Assembly: GCA_003327425.1 (NCBI GenBank)
Contig: QOQW01000002.1
Span: 124,001 to 188,000, forward strand
Origin: Candidatus Ozemibacter sibiricus
Lineage (GTDB): Bacteria; Muiribacteriota; Ozemobacteria; Ozemobacterales; Ozemobacteraceae
Length of the DNA: 64,000 nt
Direction: 5' to 3'
Shown here: positions 14,671 through 24,439 of the stretch, one piece after another
Position numbering within the stretch: position 1 is the first letter of the stretch
How the letters are laid out: every line of letters begins with the position of its first letter
Position numbers and translations under genes: made by a program
The notes under the pieces: generated by a model
What the model was told of the DNA's origin: nothing
Seen by the model: only the letters and a program-made list of their open reading frames with translations
The model's database searches: none

Positions 14671-16690
14671 GCGGCGCTCCGACCTCTGCCTCGGGGCGAA
14701 GGGGGAGGTGGACGGTGAACGTCGAGCCCACTCCCAGCACGCTGTCGACATCGATCCGGCCGCCATGCTCGTCGACGATGCGCTGGGCCAGCGGCAGGCC
14801 CAGTCCGGTGCCATCTTCCTTGGTGGTCATGAAGGGGTCGAAAATGGCGCGCAGCCACTCCTGGGGAATGCCGACGCCGGTGTCTTGAATGGCGGTGGCG
14901 ACCCAGCCGGGCCGAACCTCCATCGAGATGCGCAGCCGCCCGCCCTGGTGGGAGGCCTGGATGGCATTGGTCAAGATGTTCAGGAACACCTGTTTCAACT
15001 GGTCGGGGTCGCCGATCAACGGCGGGATCTCGGGGGGAAATTCGCGTTCGAGGCGGAGCCCGGCTTTCTTGAGCTGATTCTGCAACAGCAGCAGGCAGGC
15101 CTCGACGACCTCGGGCAGGATCACCTGCACCGCTTTCGGCTTGCTGGGGCGGGCGAAGTCGAGCAGGTTGACGATGATGCGTTCGAGCCGCTCGATCTCG
15201 CGCTGGATGATCTCGATCGGCTCGCGGCGCGGATCGCCGGGTTGCAGTTCGGAGACCTGCAGTTGCACGATCATCTTGATGCCGGTCAACGGATTGCGGA
15301 TCTCGTGGGCGATGCCCGCCGCCAGCACGCCCAGCGCCGAGAGCCGGTCGGCCCGCTTGAGTTGATCCTCGAGGCGGATGATCTGGGTGATGTCCTTGAC
15401 GAAGCAGGCGGTGCCCAGGATCAAGCCATGCTCGTCACGGAAGGGGAAGGCGGTCACCTCGAGGGTCTTGGGCGGATGCGTCTCTTCGAGCCGGATGCGG
15501 GTGTTCTCGAGCGTGACCTTGCGCTCGAGCACGCTGGCGATCACTTCGGCCAGCGGGCCGGGAATCGGCAGCGACGATGATTGCAGGCTCCAGCCCTCCG
15601 GCAGGGGCTGGCCCAGTAGGCGGGTCATTTCGGAGTTGACGAAGGACACCAGGCCGTTGGTATCGAAGATCAGCACCCCCGAATTCATGCTCTCGAGAAT
15701 GTGCTGGGTGAACCCGCGCAACCGCACGAGATCTTTGAACAATTGATCGACCGAGCCGATCTGCGTGGTGATGATGCGCAGGCCGATGATGTCCTCGTCG
15801 CGGTAGGCGTAGGGCTTCTTGCTGGCGATGGTGACCACGCCGACCAGCTTGCCCGACACCACGATCGGCAGGATCAGCACCGAATTGAAATCGGCGGTAT
15901 AGGTCAGATGCGGCTTCATCTCCTGGGCCGCCTTGCCGATCGGCCCCTCGCCGAGGGCGATCTTCAGCGGGAACCCCCCGGTCGCCGACTCCTTGCGGGC
16001 TTCGAGGGTCTTGCCATCGGCCGCCAGCAGGTGCAGCACGTAGGCGTCATAATCGATGAAACTCTGGACCACCTTGCCGAGGGACTCGTAGACATCCCGC
16101 AGGTCGATCAAGGATTCGGTCCGTTGCGAGATCTCATAGAGAGCCGACAGCCGGGAATTCTTGTGGATCATCTCGGTGTGCATCAGGAAGTTCTCGATGA
16201 GCGTGCCCATGAACGGGGTCACCATCTCGAGGAAGTTCTGATGCTCGCTGGTGAAGGTCAGGCCGCCCGCACACCGGTAGATGAACAGCAGGGCGACCGG
16301 ACGCCCGGCCAGTTTGATCGGCAGCACGAGCGCGATGCAGCCATCGGGGCAGGGGCTCTGGAACCCGTGCTGGCGCAGGATTTCGCGATCCCAGAACAGG
16401 GTGTGCCCGTCGAGGAACACTTTGTAGCAGGCTTCCAGGAACGGCTTCTCCCAGGTCGGCCGCTGTCCGTTCGAGGGCAGGTTCTCCAGGAGCGGAACCA
16501 TTTCTCGCAGCTTCTCATGCGGGATCAGAACCAGCCCGCCCCGCGCCTGGGTGAACTCGAGGGCCCGTTCGAGCAGGAACAACACTCCCCGATCGGGGCT
16601 CAGATGCCCGATGACCTGGGCGATCTCCCCGAGCAACAGGCCTCCTCCGGTCAGCGCCGGGGGGACGGGCGGCAGCGTCGGCGTCTCCAT
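14663..16690 (-). CDS. Cytosolic histidine kinase with GAF-GAF-PAS input
   Basis: 675 residues and no membrane helix. Order: GAF-like domain (~25-165), second GAF (~180-325), PAS (~340-450), HisKA with H-box AHEIRNPLTG (His near residue 461), and HATPase_c with N-box LTNAIQAS, G1 DTGVGIP and G2 GTGLGLPL. It should autophosphorylate in response to a small ligand or redox signal bound by the GAF/PAS part. The genes below it include only a receiver lacking its Asp, so the true phosphotransfer partner is probably elsewhere. The ATG at 16690 has GGAG 8 bases upstream; a further 168 upstream codons show no protein features. First gene of the operon. Confidence 0.88.
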   Translation of the reverse strand: METPTLPPVPPALTGGGLLLGEIAQVIGHLSPDRGVLFLLERALEFTQARGGLVLIPHEKLREMVPLLENLPSNGQRPTWEKPFLEACYKVFLDGHTLFWDREILRQHGFQSPCPDGCIALVLPIKLAGRPVALLFIYRCAGGLTFTSEHQNFLEMVTPFMGTLIENFLMHTEMIHKNSRLSALYEISQRTESLIDLRDVYESLGKVVQSFIDYDAYVLHLLAADGKTLEARKESATGGFPLKIALGEGPIGKAAQEMKPHLTYTADFNSVLILPIVVSGKLVGVVTIASKKPYAYRDEDIIGLRIITTQIGSVDQLFKDLVRLRGFTQHILESMNSGVLIFDTNGLVSFVNSEMTRLLGQPLPEGWSLQSSSLPIPGPLAEVIASVLERKVTLENTRIRLEETHPPKTLEVTAFPFRDEHGLILGTACFVKDITQIIRLEDQLKRADRLSALGVLAAGIAHEIRNPLTGIKMIVQLQVSELQPGDPRREPIEIIQREIERLERIIVNLLDFARPSKPKAVQVILPEVVEACLLLLQNQLKKAGLRLEREFPPEIPPLIGDPDQLKQVFLNILTNAIQASHQGGRLRISMEVRPGWVATAIQDTGVGIPQEWLRAIFDPFMTTKEDGTGLGLPLAQRIVDEHGGRIDVDSVLGVGSTFTVHLPLRPEAEVGAPHA

Positions 16691-16709
16691 CTGTCTTGCT
16701 CCGGGAGGG

Positions 16710-16720
16710 AAGGTACCACA
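16710..16720 (-). promoter_or_regulatory. Extended -10 promoter of the histidine kinase operon
   Basis: On the reverse strand TGTGGTACCTT, identical over 11 bases to the -10 region of the promoter at 34680-34708. The hexamer TACCTT lies 20 bases before the start codon. The -35 is weak. Confidence 0.4.
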
Positions 16721-16910
16721 CATTCGGTTCGCCCGCCACCCCCTGCTCATTCCAGCGTGCCAGTTCAACCGGACTGGACGCCAGCGGCTGACCATGGCGA
16801 CCTCGGAAGCTCCCTTGTCGAACCGCCTGGCCTCACGACCGGCCTGCTTGGCCAATCCCCTGCGGTAGCCCCAGGGCGCATGGCTCGATGGCCGACGGCC
16901 GACGGCCTGG

Positions 16911-16940
16911 TTGCCCCCGTCCGATGGTTCATGGTACATT
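16911..16940 (+). promoter_or_regulatory. Promoter of the citF-like gene
   Basis: TTGCCC, an 18-base spacer, then TACATT preceded by TGg (extended -10). It lies 45 bases before the ATG at 16986. Confidence 0.45.
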
Positions 16941-16985
16941 CTGACCAGTTTGCGCACGACCGTTAACTGCAGAGAGAGGGCAATC

Positions 16986-18536
16986 ATGGACTGGACCCAC
17001 AACAGCCTCGGGCGCCGGGTTCCCACCCATCTGGGCAACCGGCCGGTTCGACCTTTCAAGAGCGCCTTCACCGGACAGGTAAGCGGCACCATGGCCACCC
17101 GCCGCCTGGCCACCACCCCGCACCGCGGCCCGATCGACAAGGTCGTCGGCAGTTGGGACGAACTGCTCGACCGGCTGCCGCTCAGGTCGGGCATGACCGT
17201 GTCCTTCCACCATCACCTCCGCAATGGCGATCGTGTGGTGAACGAGGTCATGACCCGCCTGGCCGCCCGCGGTCTGAAAGACCTGGTGGTCGCCCCCTCG
17301 GCCCTGTTCCCGGTCCATGACCAGCTCGTCGACCTCATCAAGAGCGGGGTCATCGCCCATGTCGAAGGCTCGATGAACGGCCAGGTGGGCGTCGCCTGCT
17401 CGAAGGGGCTGATGAAGAACACCGCGGTGCTGCGTTCGCATGGCGGCCGCTACCGCGCCATCCAGGACGGCGACCTGCGCATCGACATCGCCTTCATCGC
17501 CGCCCCCACCGCCGATCCGACCGGCAATGCCACCGGCGTGCTGGGGAAGAGCGCATGCGGCCCCATGTGCTACGCCCTCCCCGATTCCCTGTGGGCGGAT
17601 CAGGTGGTGGTGATCACCGACAATCTCGTGCCCTACCCCTGCATTCCGTGGTCCATCCAGGGCGGCAACGTCGATTACGTCCTGCCGGTCGACACGATCG
17701 GCGACCCCACCCAGATCGTCTCTGGCACCACCCGACTCACAAAGTCTCCCACCCAGCTGTTGATCGCCGAATACACCGCGCAGTTCATCGAGGAAAGCGG
17801 CATCATGAAAGACGGCTTCTCCTTCCAGGCCGGCGCCGGCGGCATCTCGCTGGCAGCCAACGTCTTCCTCGCCGAACGCATGCGCAAGAAGGGCATCAAA
17901 GCCAGTTTCGCCCACGGCGGCGCCAACCAGGTGCTGGTCGACATGCTCAAGGAGGGCCTGCTGGGCGCCATCATCGACCTGCAGAGCTTCGATCTCGCGG
18001 CCGTCCAGTCCTGTCGTGAGAATCCCCGGCATATCGAATCGACGCCCCACACCTCGTACAACCTGCATGCCAAAGGCTGTCTGGCCAACCAGCTCGATGT
18101 GGCCATCCTGGGCGCCACCGAAATCGATCTCGATTTCAACGTCAACGTCAACACCCACAGCGACGGCCTCCTCCTGCATGGCATCGGCGGGCATTCCGAT
18201 GCCGCCGCCGGTTCGACCTGCTGCATCATCACCGCTCCGTCCTTCCGCAAACGGATGCCGATCATCCGCGAAAAGGTGACGACCATTTCGACCCCGGGCG
18301 AGGTCGTCGACGTGGTGGTCACCGAACGCGGCGTCGCCATCAATCCTCGCCGCCCCGATCTGATCGAACGGTTGAAGGGCAGCCGGTTGCCCCAGATCAC
18401 CCTGCCCCAGCTCATGCAGGAGACCTACGCGCTGACGGGGGTGCCCGAGCAACCCCGCCTGGGCGAACGCCCTGTCGCCGTCATCGAATGGCGAGACGGC
18501 ACCATCCTCGACGTCGTCTACCAGGTCCTCGACTGA
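16986..18536 (+). CDS. citF: Citrate lyase alpha subunit (citrate CoA-transferase), orphan
   Basis: 516 residues, the normal length for CitF. The sequence is conserved throughout, including VTRLAARGLKDL-like and SMNGQVG segments and the conserved GIGGHSDAAAGS near the end, matching the alpha subunit that exchanges acetyl-thioester and citryl groups on the lyase's acyl carrier. The ATG at 16986 follows a purine-rich ribosome-binding site (GAGAGAGGG); an earlier in-frame ATG at 16911 lies upstream of the promoter and was rejected. The partner genes citD, citE, citC, citX and citG are absent nearby, so either they are elsewhere or this protein works as a stand-alone CoA-transferase. Confidence 0.85.
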   Translation: MDWTHNSLGRRVPTHLGNRPVRPFKSAFTGQVSGTMATRRLATTPHRGPIDKVVGSWDELLDRLPLRSGMTVSFHHHLRNGDRVVNEVMTRLAARGLKDLVVAPSALFPVHDQLVDLIKSGVIAHVEGSMNGQVGVACSKGLMKNTAVLRSHGGRYRAIQDGDLRIDIAFIAAPTADPTGNATGVLGKSACGPMCYALPDSLWADQVVVITDNLVPYPCIPWSIQGGNVDYVLPVDTIGDPTQIVSGTTRLTKSPTQLLIAEYTAQFIEESGIMKDGFSFQAGAGGISLAANVFLAERMRKKGIKASFAHGGANQVLVDMLKEGLLGAIIDLQSFDLAAVQSCRENPRHIESTPHTSYNLHAKGCLANQLDVAILGATEIDLDFNVNVNTHSDGLLLHGIGGHSDAAAGSTCCIITAPSFRKRMPIIREKVTTISTPGEVVDVVVTERGVAINPRRPDLIERLKGSRLPQITLPQLMQETYALTGVPEQPRLGERPVAVIEWRDGTILDVVYQVLD

Positions 18537-18702
18537 GCGCCCCGGCCCTCGCCCCACGCCTCCGCCCGGGCCCGCCTCGGCGGTTCCCGCGGCGTTGCCC
18601 GCGGCGACCGACCGCCAGCCGCGACGGCCTCGGCAGCGGTGGCCGAGCGCGACGTCTCGCCGCGCCATCGAGTCGGCAGACCGGGGCGCGCTCTGCCCCC
18701 GG

Positions 18703-18721
18703 CCCGGGGATGTTTCCCGGG
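18703..18721. repeat. Inverted repeat just upstream of a -35 element
   Basis: CCCGGG, seven-base spacer, CCCGGG (both arms palindromic). It ends 10 bases before the TTGACC of the next promoter, a suitable place for an operator, but could be a chance G+C-rich hairpin. Confidence 0.25.
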
Positions 18722-18731
18722 AATCAGGCAG

Positions 18732-18760
18732 TTGACCGGCCCGGGAGGGCATCCTATAAT
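18732..18760 (+). promoter_or_regulatory. Strong sigma70-type promoter
   Basis: TTGACC, a 17-base spacer and a perfect TATAAT, followed 48 bases later by the ATG at 18809 with CAGGAGGG between. One of the best promoter matches in the window, and it fixes the start of the secreted-protein gene. Confidence 0.8.
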
Positions 18761-18808
18761 CTGGAGCGAGCCTGCCACCCCCGACTCCCTCAGGAGGGCC
18801 ATTCGACG

Positions 18809-20638
18809 ATGTCGCGTCGCCCCATGCCCGCTGTTCCCCCTGCCCCGGCCAGCGCGCTTCGCCGGCTCCGTTGCCATGGGATGGCCTTTCTCCTGATCTT
18901 CCTGTCCCTGACCTTGGCCATACCGGCCAACGGGCTGCACACCTCCGGCGATCTTTCGATCTGCCTGCTGACCTTCACCCCTCCGGTCAAAGAAGGTGCT
19001 TCGCTGGCCTCTCCCCTCCGCCAGCTCCTCGAGGAAAGCCTGGCCTCGGGACCCGCTCCCACCCTGGGCGAACTCCTGCTCGCCAAGGGCGCGACCTGGT
19101 CGATCCTCGAAACCCCGACCACCCTCCAGCTCGGGTTGTACCTCCCCCTGCCAGGGGCGGAAGCCGCCGAACTTGCCGCCGTCTTCTGCCAGCATCTGGT
19201 CATCCGCTTCCAGACCGCGACATGGCCGGCCCTCGCTCCCAACTGGCTCGATCAACTCAAAGCTTTCTGCCTGCAGCGCTGGCCCTCCCCACGTTCGGCC
19301 CCGTTCCTCACCCTCTATGTCAACCCACCCCTGACCCCGTATCGTGACCGCCTGGCCAGCATCCTCAAGGGGATCGCCGATCCTGTCGAACCCACCTCAC
19401 CCCAGGATGCGCCTCTTTCTCATGAAAAGGTCTGCCCCTCTTCGCCGCCCCGTGTCACCCACCTCGCTGCCTGGCTCCCCGCCTCCCTCGAAGCCATCAC
19501 GGCAGCCCGGTTCCTGGGCGAACGGTTCCTCCGCCTCCCGGGCGGCCAGGGCCACCACTCCTACGACATCTGGACCTTTCCCCAGGCCGTGGTGCTCGCT
19601 CTGTCGGCCACCGCCCCCCTCGATCGCCTCTGGGAACGCGATGCCTTCACCGCCGACTTCCTGGCCCTGAACGATGACCCGGCGTCGGGCCCGGCCTGGA
19701 TCGGCTTTGCCGATCATTGCACACGCATCCACCGGGCCGAACGCGGAGAACTGGAAAAGGGCGCCTTCCTGGAAGCCTGGCGGCACCACCTCGGGCTCAC
19801 CGATCAGAAAACGGATCGGCCGGTCTTCCGCCGGCCCGATCAGCGGGAACGCGTGATCTGCCTGCCCCGTCCGCTCCTTCATCGGCTCGTCGCCCGCCTC
19901 GACTCTCAACCCCGCTATGCGGCCGTGCGCAGCCCGACCGTTCCCGCCTCGGGAAGCAGGCCTGACCAGCCCTACCCAGAGGGCACGGCGGCTCCGCCCG
20001 ACCTCACCCAGGATCCCGACCTCACCCAGGATATCGACGTGGTCGTCGCCATCCGCGGCTCTGGCCCCGCCCTGGAAACCCTCGCCCGGAGCATCGTCCA
20101 GGCTCCCGTCCCCGAGCTGGCCGGCTCGACCTTCCAACCGGCCTCCCACGGCATCTGGATCTGGCGGTGGTCCGTCCCGCGCGCCGGCCTGACCTATTCC
20201 CTGTCGGCGGCCCGGGCCCTGGTCGACGCGACTTGCGGTCTGTCCGCCCCGGATCGTGCAGGTTCGGCGACGCCGCCAGCCCCGGCCGGGCCAGCGATCG
20301 AGGTCGCCGTGGTCGCAGCCAGTCCCCTTCCGCCCTATGAATTGTTCGGCCTCCTGCAGCAGGGCTGGCCTCCTGCCGCCCCATTCTCTGAGGCGGGCTC
20401 CAGCCCAGGAACCAGCCCCGCCACCCCGCCAGCGCCTCCCCCCACCGCGGCCCGCTCTCTCGACCAGGCCACCCTGCGCACGCTCCTGGGCCTGCCGACC
20501 GCCAGCCCAGCCGCTCTGCAAGGCCGCTGGACCATCCAGACCGCGACCGGCAGCGGCCTGGCCCGCATCGTCGCCAGCCTGCTGCTGCTGAACATTGCCC
20601 CCGAGAGCATCGAGTCCGTCGACTCCCTCTTCTTCTAG
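18809..20638 (+). CDS. Secreted protein of unknown function, faintly M16-peptidase-like
   Basis: 609 residues. An N-terminal signal segment (about 24-46, MAFLLIFLSLTLAIPANG) predicts export. The mature part has spaced alpha/beta blocks; residues ~50-130 (LRQLLEESL, LGELLLAKGATWSI, LQLGLYLPLPG) recall the outline of M16/insulinase domains, but no HxxEH or HxxEE zinc motif is present, so any peptidase would be inactive. Several Pro/Ser-rich linkers follow. I do not recognise the family. The in-frame region upstream to 18488 overlaps citF and precedes the promoter, so the ATG at 18809 with its AGGAGGG site is the start. The membrane sensor gene begins 86 bases downstream. Confidence 0.7.
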   Translation: MSRRPMPAVPPAPASALRRLRCHGMAFLLIFLSLTLAIPANGLHTSGDLSICLLTFTPPVKEGASLASPLRQLLEESLASGPAPTLGELLLAKGATWSILETPTTLQLGLYLPLPGAEAAELAAVFCQHLVIRFQTATWPALAPNWLDQLKAFCLQRWPSPRSAPFLTLYVNPPLTPYRDRLASILKGIADPVEPTSPQDAPLSHEKVCPSSPPRVTHLAAWLPASLEAITAARFLGERFLRLPGGQGHHSYDIWTFPQAVVLALSATAPLDRLWERDAFTADFLALNDDPASGPAWIGFADHCTRIHRAERGELEKGAFLEAWRHHLGLTDQKTDRPVFRRPDQRERVICLPRPLLHRLVARLDSQPRYAAVRSPTVPASGSRPDQPYPEGTAAPPDLTQDPDLTQDIDVVVAIRGSGPALETLARSIVQAPVPELAGSTFQPASHGIWIWRWSVPRAGLTYSLSAARALVDATCGLSAPDRAGSATPPAPAGPAIEVAVVAASPLPPYELFGLLQQGWPPAAPFSEAGSSPGTSPATPPAPPPTAARSLDQATLRTLLGLPTASPAALQGRWTIQTATGSGLARIVASLLLLNIAPESIESVDSLFF

Positions 20639-20724
20639 GGTCTCCTCCTTCGGAATCGCCCTGATCCTGCCGATACTCAGGCTGGATTGTCGTTTCGTTC
20701 GTCTGATTTCGGAGGAGGCGCCCT

Positions 20725-23163
20725 ATGGAACCATCCAATCGCTCGGGCCTGAGGGAACTGCAGATCGCCCAGGGGCTGGTCACCCTGCGATGGGCGGCCA
20801 TTCCCATCCTGTTCGGGTTCGGCATGCTGGCCACTCGCGGTTTCGGGATGAGCTTCGGCATCACCCCCATCTACCTGCTGTGCTGCCTCCTGGCGCTCCT
20901 CAACGTCTTCTTCACCATCCACATCGCCATGCTGTCGCGCCAGTTGGTCCTGCGGCGGGGCACCGCCGCCCTCAAGCGGTACCTGCTGGCCGTCATCAAT
21001 CATTTCCAGGCGAGCGTCAAGGAACGGGGGGTCTCGGCCCTCTTCAGTCTGCCCCGGCTGTTCCTCCGACTTTTCTTCATCCTTTTCCTCTTCCTCCTCG
21101 AAAGCCTCAAGGGCGTGCGATTCAATCCCCTCTCGCTCGACAACATCATGCACACCCAGGTGACCGGCGACATCCTGTTGCTGACCCTGCTGGTCCGTTT
21201 CACCGGCTCGCCGGAAAGCCCCCTCATCTTCCTGGCCGTCGTTCCCGTCATCGTAGCCGGGGCCGTTCTCGGTTTCTATACGGGCGCCGTTTACGCCACC
21301 CTGGCTGCCGCCGCGTACCTGGCCCTCAGCCTTCTGGTCAATGCCCGCCTGCTGACCCACATCAAGTTCTACGGGCCTCAGATCGGCGATCTCAGCAACT
21401 CGCCAGAGTGGGCCATCTCGAGCTTCTTCACGCTGATGACCGCCCTGCTCGGGGCCGCCTATCTCGCCCACAATCTGACGTCCGTGTTCAAGGAACGGAT
21501 CTTCTTCCTGCATCAACTGCTGGAGAAGAGCCGCCGGGAAGGACTGGCCTATGCCGCGGTGGCCGAGGCGGTGCCGGCCGCCTGGTTCTTGTTGGATGCC
21601 CAAGGGAATGTCCTCAAATACAAACGGGGGAAAATCTCCATTCTGCCTGGGAACCTCCTCGGCCAGAATATCCTGGAAGCATTCCCCGCCTTCAAGCAAT
21701 ATGGCATGGGCTATGTGATCCAGTCCGTCATTACCGGAGGACGAGCCCGCGAGGTCGAACGGATCAAGTTCCAGACCCCCGAAGGGACCTCCCACACCCT
21801 GGCCTGCCGGCTTCTTCCGCTGATCGATGCCGAAAAACGCCCGCTCGTCATGCTGCTGGCCGAGGATATCACCGAGTCGCTCTTCCTCCGCGAGCGCGTC
21901 GAGGAACTCAAACAGGCCCTCGATGCCACCCAGATCGAACTCGAAAAGACCGCCCTCGAGGGCAAGGAAACCAACCAGCAATTGATGAAGACCCTCAAAG
22001 TGGCGAGCGAACGCACGATCGAAGTGGAAACGCTCAGCCAGCGCGTGCGCGACCTGGAGGCCCAGAAACTGGCCATGGAAGACAGGATCTCCGGCCTGCT
22101 CACCGAGACCGCCGCGCTGAAAGCCACCAACGACGCCATCGTCACCGACCTCAACCACAAACAGGTGATCCTCGAGGAGGTCGTCGAGCTGCTGCGCCAT
22201 TCGACCCAGATCGACGCCCTCGCGGCCCTCATCGAACGCCGCACCAAGAGCCTCTTCAAACTCGACAATACCTGCCTGCACGTCTTCCGCAGCCCGGCCC
22301 TGCCCACGCGCACGAACGAGATCCTCGACACCCGCAAGGCCTCCCCCCGCCTGCTGGATCTGCCCCGCAAGAATCCCAAGGTGCTCGAGCCGGTGCTCAA
22401 CGAAGGCCAGCCGGTCGTCATCAAGGCCGAGGTCCATCCCGACCACTCCGCCTCGGTGGCCATCAGCAACGGCCCCGTCCAGCGCCTGGTCGCCTACATC
22501 CCCGTGCGGCACGGCAAGGAGATCCTCGGCATGATGATGCTCGAGCGCTACGGCCCCGAAGAGAATCCCGAACGGCTGATCAGCATGCTGACCTACTACC
22601 TGTCGCACACCGCCATCGCCCTGAAGAATGCGCTCGCCACCCGCTCGCTCGAGACCCAGCAGCAGAACCTCACCGCCACCATCAAGACCCTCGACGCCCA
22701 GATCGAAAGCTTCCTCGATCTGGCTCGCATCTCGATGACGGAAGGCGATCAGCCCTTCCAGAAATATCTGCAGGCCCTCGGCCGCATCTGTGGCGCCGCC
22801 GACGGCATCATCCTCCGCCTCCACAGCGACGGCACCATCCAGCCCCTGGCCCGGCTCGACTCGACCCGCCGGCTCGAACTGCGACCTCTCGAAGAGAAGG
22901 TATTCAAGACGCTCCGCGCCAATCCTTCGCACAAGGCGGTCATCAAGGAGCCCACCGAAGGGGTCACCCTGCTGGGCTACCCGCTCAACCAGGGCAATCG
23001 CCTGGTTGGCGCGCTCTTCCTGCAGATCCCCAACCCCGACCCTGCTCTACTGAGCATCGTCGACGTCGGCGCCAAAATGGCCGCCGATAGCCTCGGCCTC
23101 TTCGTCCTCAACGAAGAGAAAGAGCTATGGGAAAACTTCTACAAGGCCAATCTGACCGCCTGA
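20725..23163 (+). CDS. Membrane sensor with PAS, coiled coil and two GAF-like domains, no output domain
   Basis: 812 residues. Six to seven hydrophobic helices occupy about residues 15-255, then a PAS-like domain (~275-390, with LLDAQGNVLKYKRG), a long coiled coil (~390-475), a GAF-like domain (~480-640), a short coil and a second GAF-like domain (~660-805). No kinase, cyclase, GGDEF, phosphatase or methyl-accepting module follows, so the protein must signal through a partner, or act as a scaffold. GGAGGAGG lies just before the ATG. The secreted-protein gene upstream may supply the periplasmic input. Architecture is well supported; function is unknown. Confidence 0.75.
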   Translation: MEPSNRSGLRELQIAQGLVTLRWAAIPILFGFGMLATRGFGMSFGITPIYLLCCLLALLNVFFTIHIAMLSRQLVLRRGTAALKRYLLAVINHFQASVKERGVSALFSLPRLFLRLFFILFLFLLESLKGVRFNPLSLDNIMHTQVTGDILLLTLLVRFTGSPESPLIFLAVVPVIVAGAVLGFYTGAVYATLAAAAYLALSLLVNARLLTHIKFYGPQIGDLSNSPEWAISSFFTLMTALLGAAYLAHNLTSVFKERIFFLHQLLEKSRREGLAYAAVAEAVPAAWFLLDAQGNVLKYKRGKISILPGNLLGQNILEAFPAFKQYGMGYVIQSVITGGRAREVERIKFQTPEGTSHTLACRLLPLIDAEKRPLVMLLAEDITESLFLRERVEELKQALDATQIELEKTALEGKETNQQLMKTLKVASERTIEVETLSQRVRDLEAQKLAMEDRISGLLTETAALKATNDAIVTDLNHKQVILEEVVELLRHSTQIDALAALIERRTKSLFKLDNTCLHVFRSPALPTRTNEILDTRKASPRLLDLPRKNPKVLEPVLNEGQPVVIKAEVHPDHSASVAISNGPVQRLVAYIPVRHGKEILGMMMLERYGPEENPERLISMLTYYLSHTAIALKNALATRSLETQQQNLTATIKTLDAQIESFLDLARISMTEGDQPFQKYLQALGRICGAADGIILRLHSDGTIQPLARLDSTRRLELRPLEEKVFKTLRANPSHKAVIKEPTEGVTLLGYPLNQGNRLVGALFLQIPNPDPALLSIVDVGAKMAADSLGLFVLNEEKELWENFYKANLTA

Positions 23164-23390
23164 ACGGGAACGCCCCCTCTTCTCAGACGGCGTCCGCCTC
23201 GGGGATCGCGACCAGGCGCGACCTTGGCGACGGCAGGACTGCCCAGCCCTGAGCCTGGACAGCCGCTCGGCGGCCCCACCTACGTTCGCCGCTCAGCTCG
23301 CCGCGCGCTGGCCCCCTGGCTTTCTCGGCCCTGGCAGAATGAAGCCAGCGTTCGAGGCCAGCCAGCATAGATCCCGAGCGGATCTCGCCG

Positions 23391-24407
23391 TCACCCGCCG
23401 GCCGGGCGATAATACTCCCGGTACCAGGCGACGAACCGTTCGATGCCGGTTTCCAGCGGAGTGGCCGGCGCGAAGCCGACATCGCGACGCAGGTCCTCGA
23501 CATCGGCATAGGTGGCCGGCACATCGCCGGCCTGCATCGGCAGGAACACCTTCTGGGCCTTCCGTCCCAGTTTCTCTTCGAGGATCTCGATGAAGCGGAG
23601 CAACTCGACCGGCTGGTGGTTGCCGATGTTGTAGACCCGATAGGGGGCGCGGCTGCTGGCCGGGTCGGGCCGCTCGCCGCTCCAGTCGGGGTTGGGCGTG
23701 GCGATGCGGTCGGTGACCCGCACCACGCCCTCGACGATGTCATCGATGTAGGTGAAGTCGCGACGCATCTTCCCCTCGTTGAAGACCTGGATCGGCCGGC
23801 CCTCCAGGATGGCTCGCGTGAACAGGAACAGGGCCATGTCAGGCCGTCCCCAGGGCCCATAGACGGTGAAGAAGCGCAGCCCTGTCACCGGCAGGCCGTA
23901 GAGATGGGCATAGGTATGGGCCATCAGCTCGTTGGCTTTCTTGGTCGCAGCGTAGAGCGAGACCGGGTGGTCGACGTTGTGATGGACCGAGAACGGCATC
24001 GCCGTGTTGGCGCCGTAGACCGAACTCGAGCTGGCATAGACGAGATGCGGCACGCGGGCGTGGCGGCACCCTTCGAGGATATTGAGGAACCCGACGAGGT
24101 TGGCATCGACGTAGGCATGCGGGTTCTGCAGGCTGTAGCGCACGCCCGCCTGGGCGGCCAGATTGACCACCCGATCGAACCGGTACTGCTGGAAGAGGTC
24201 GGCGATCCGCGCCCGATCGGCCAGATCGGCCTTGATGAAGGTGAACCCGGGCGTCTGTTCGAGCTGTTTCAGACGGTCGAGTTTGAGCTGCACCTCGTAG
24301 TAGTCGTTCAGATTGTCGAGTCCGACCACGGTGTCGCCCCGGGCCAGCAGGGCGCGGGACAGATGGAAGCCGATGAAGCCGGCGGCGCCGGTGACCAGGA
24401 TCTGCAT
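23391..24407 (-). CDS. NAD-dependent epimerase, UDP-glucuronate 4-epimerase-like
   Basis: 338 residues. Extended SDR fold with the Rossmann motif [10 protein letters not shown] (6-15), the catalytic Ser/Thr region YASSSSVYG and the catalytic YAATKK (Y-x-x-x-K). The pattern, including GLDNLNDYY and [14 protein letters not shown], is that of UDP-glucuronate 4-epimerases, which make UDP-galacturonate for surface polysaccharides. The ATG at 24407 has GAGG 7 bases upstream and its own promoter; the frame stays open far upstream but that part is antisense to iorA. It is a single gene, convergent with the sensor gene. Exact sugar specificity is inferred. Confidence 0.85.
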   Translation of the reverse strand: MQILVTGAAGFIGFHLSRALLARGDTVVGLDNLNDYYEVQLKLDRLKQLEQTPGFTFIKADLADRARIADLFQQYRFDRVVNLAAQAGVRYSLQNPHAYVDANLVGFLNILEGCRHARVPHLVYASSSSVYGANTAMPFSVHHNVDHPVSLYAATKKANELMAHTYAHLYGLPVTGLRFFTVYGPWGRPDMALFLFTRAILEGRPIQVFNEGKMRRDFTYIDDIVEGVVRVTDRIATPNPDWSGERPDPASSRAPYRVYNIGNHQPVELLRFIEILEEKLGRKAQKVFLPMQAGDVPATYADVEDLRRDVGFAPATPLETGIERFVAWYREYYRPAGG

Positions 24408-24439
24408 GCGTGAACCTCGCCCACGATCAGGATGGGACG

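Noticed and set aside
11373-14718. Several long forward frames opposite the histidine kinase operon
   Set aside because: Antisense to four recognisable genes; Arg/Gln/Gly-rich without motifs.
18488-18808. N-terminal extension of the secreted protein into citF
   Set aside because: It would cross a TTGACC-17-TATAAT promoter and the Arg/Pro-rich extension lacks features; the signal peptide follows the ATG at 18809.
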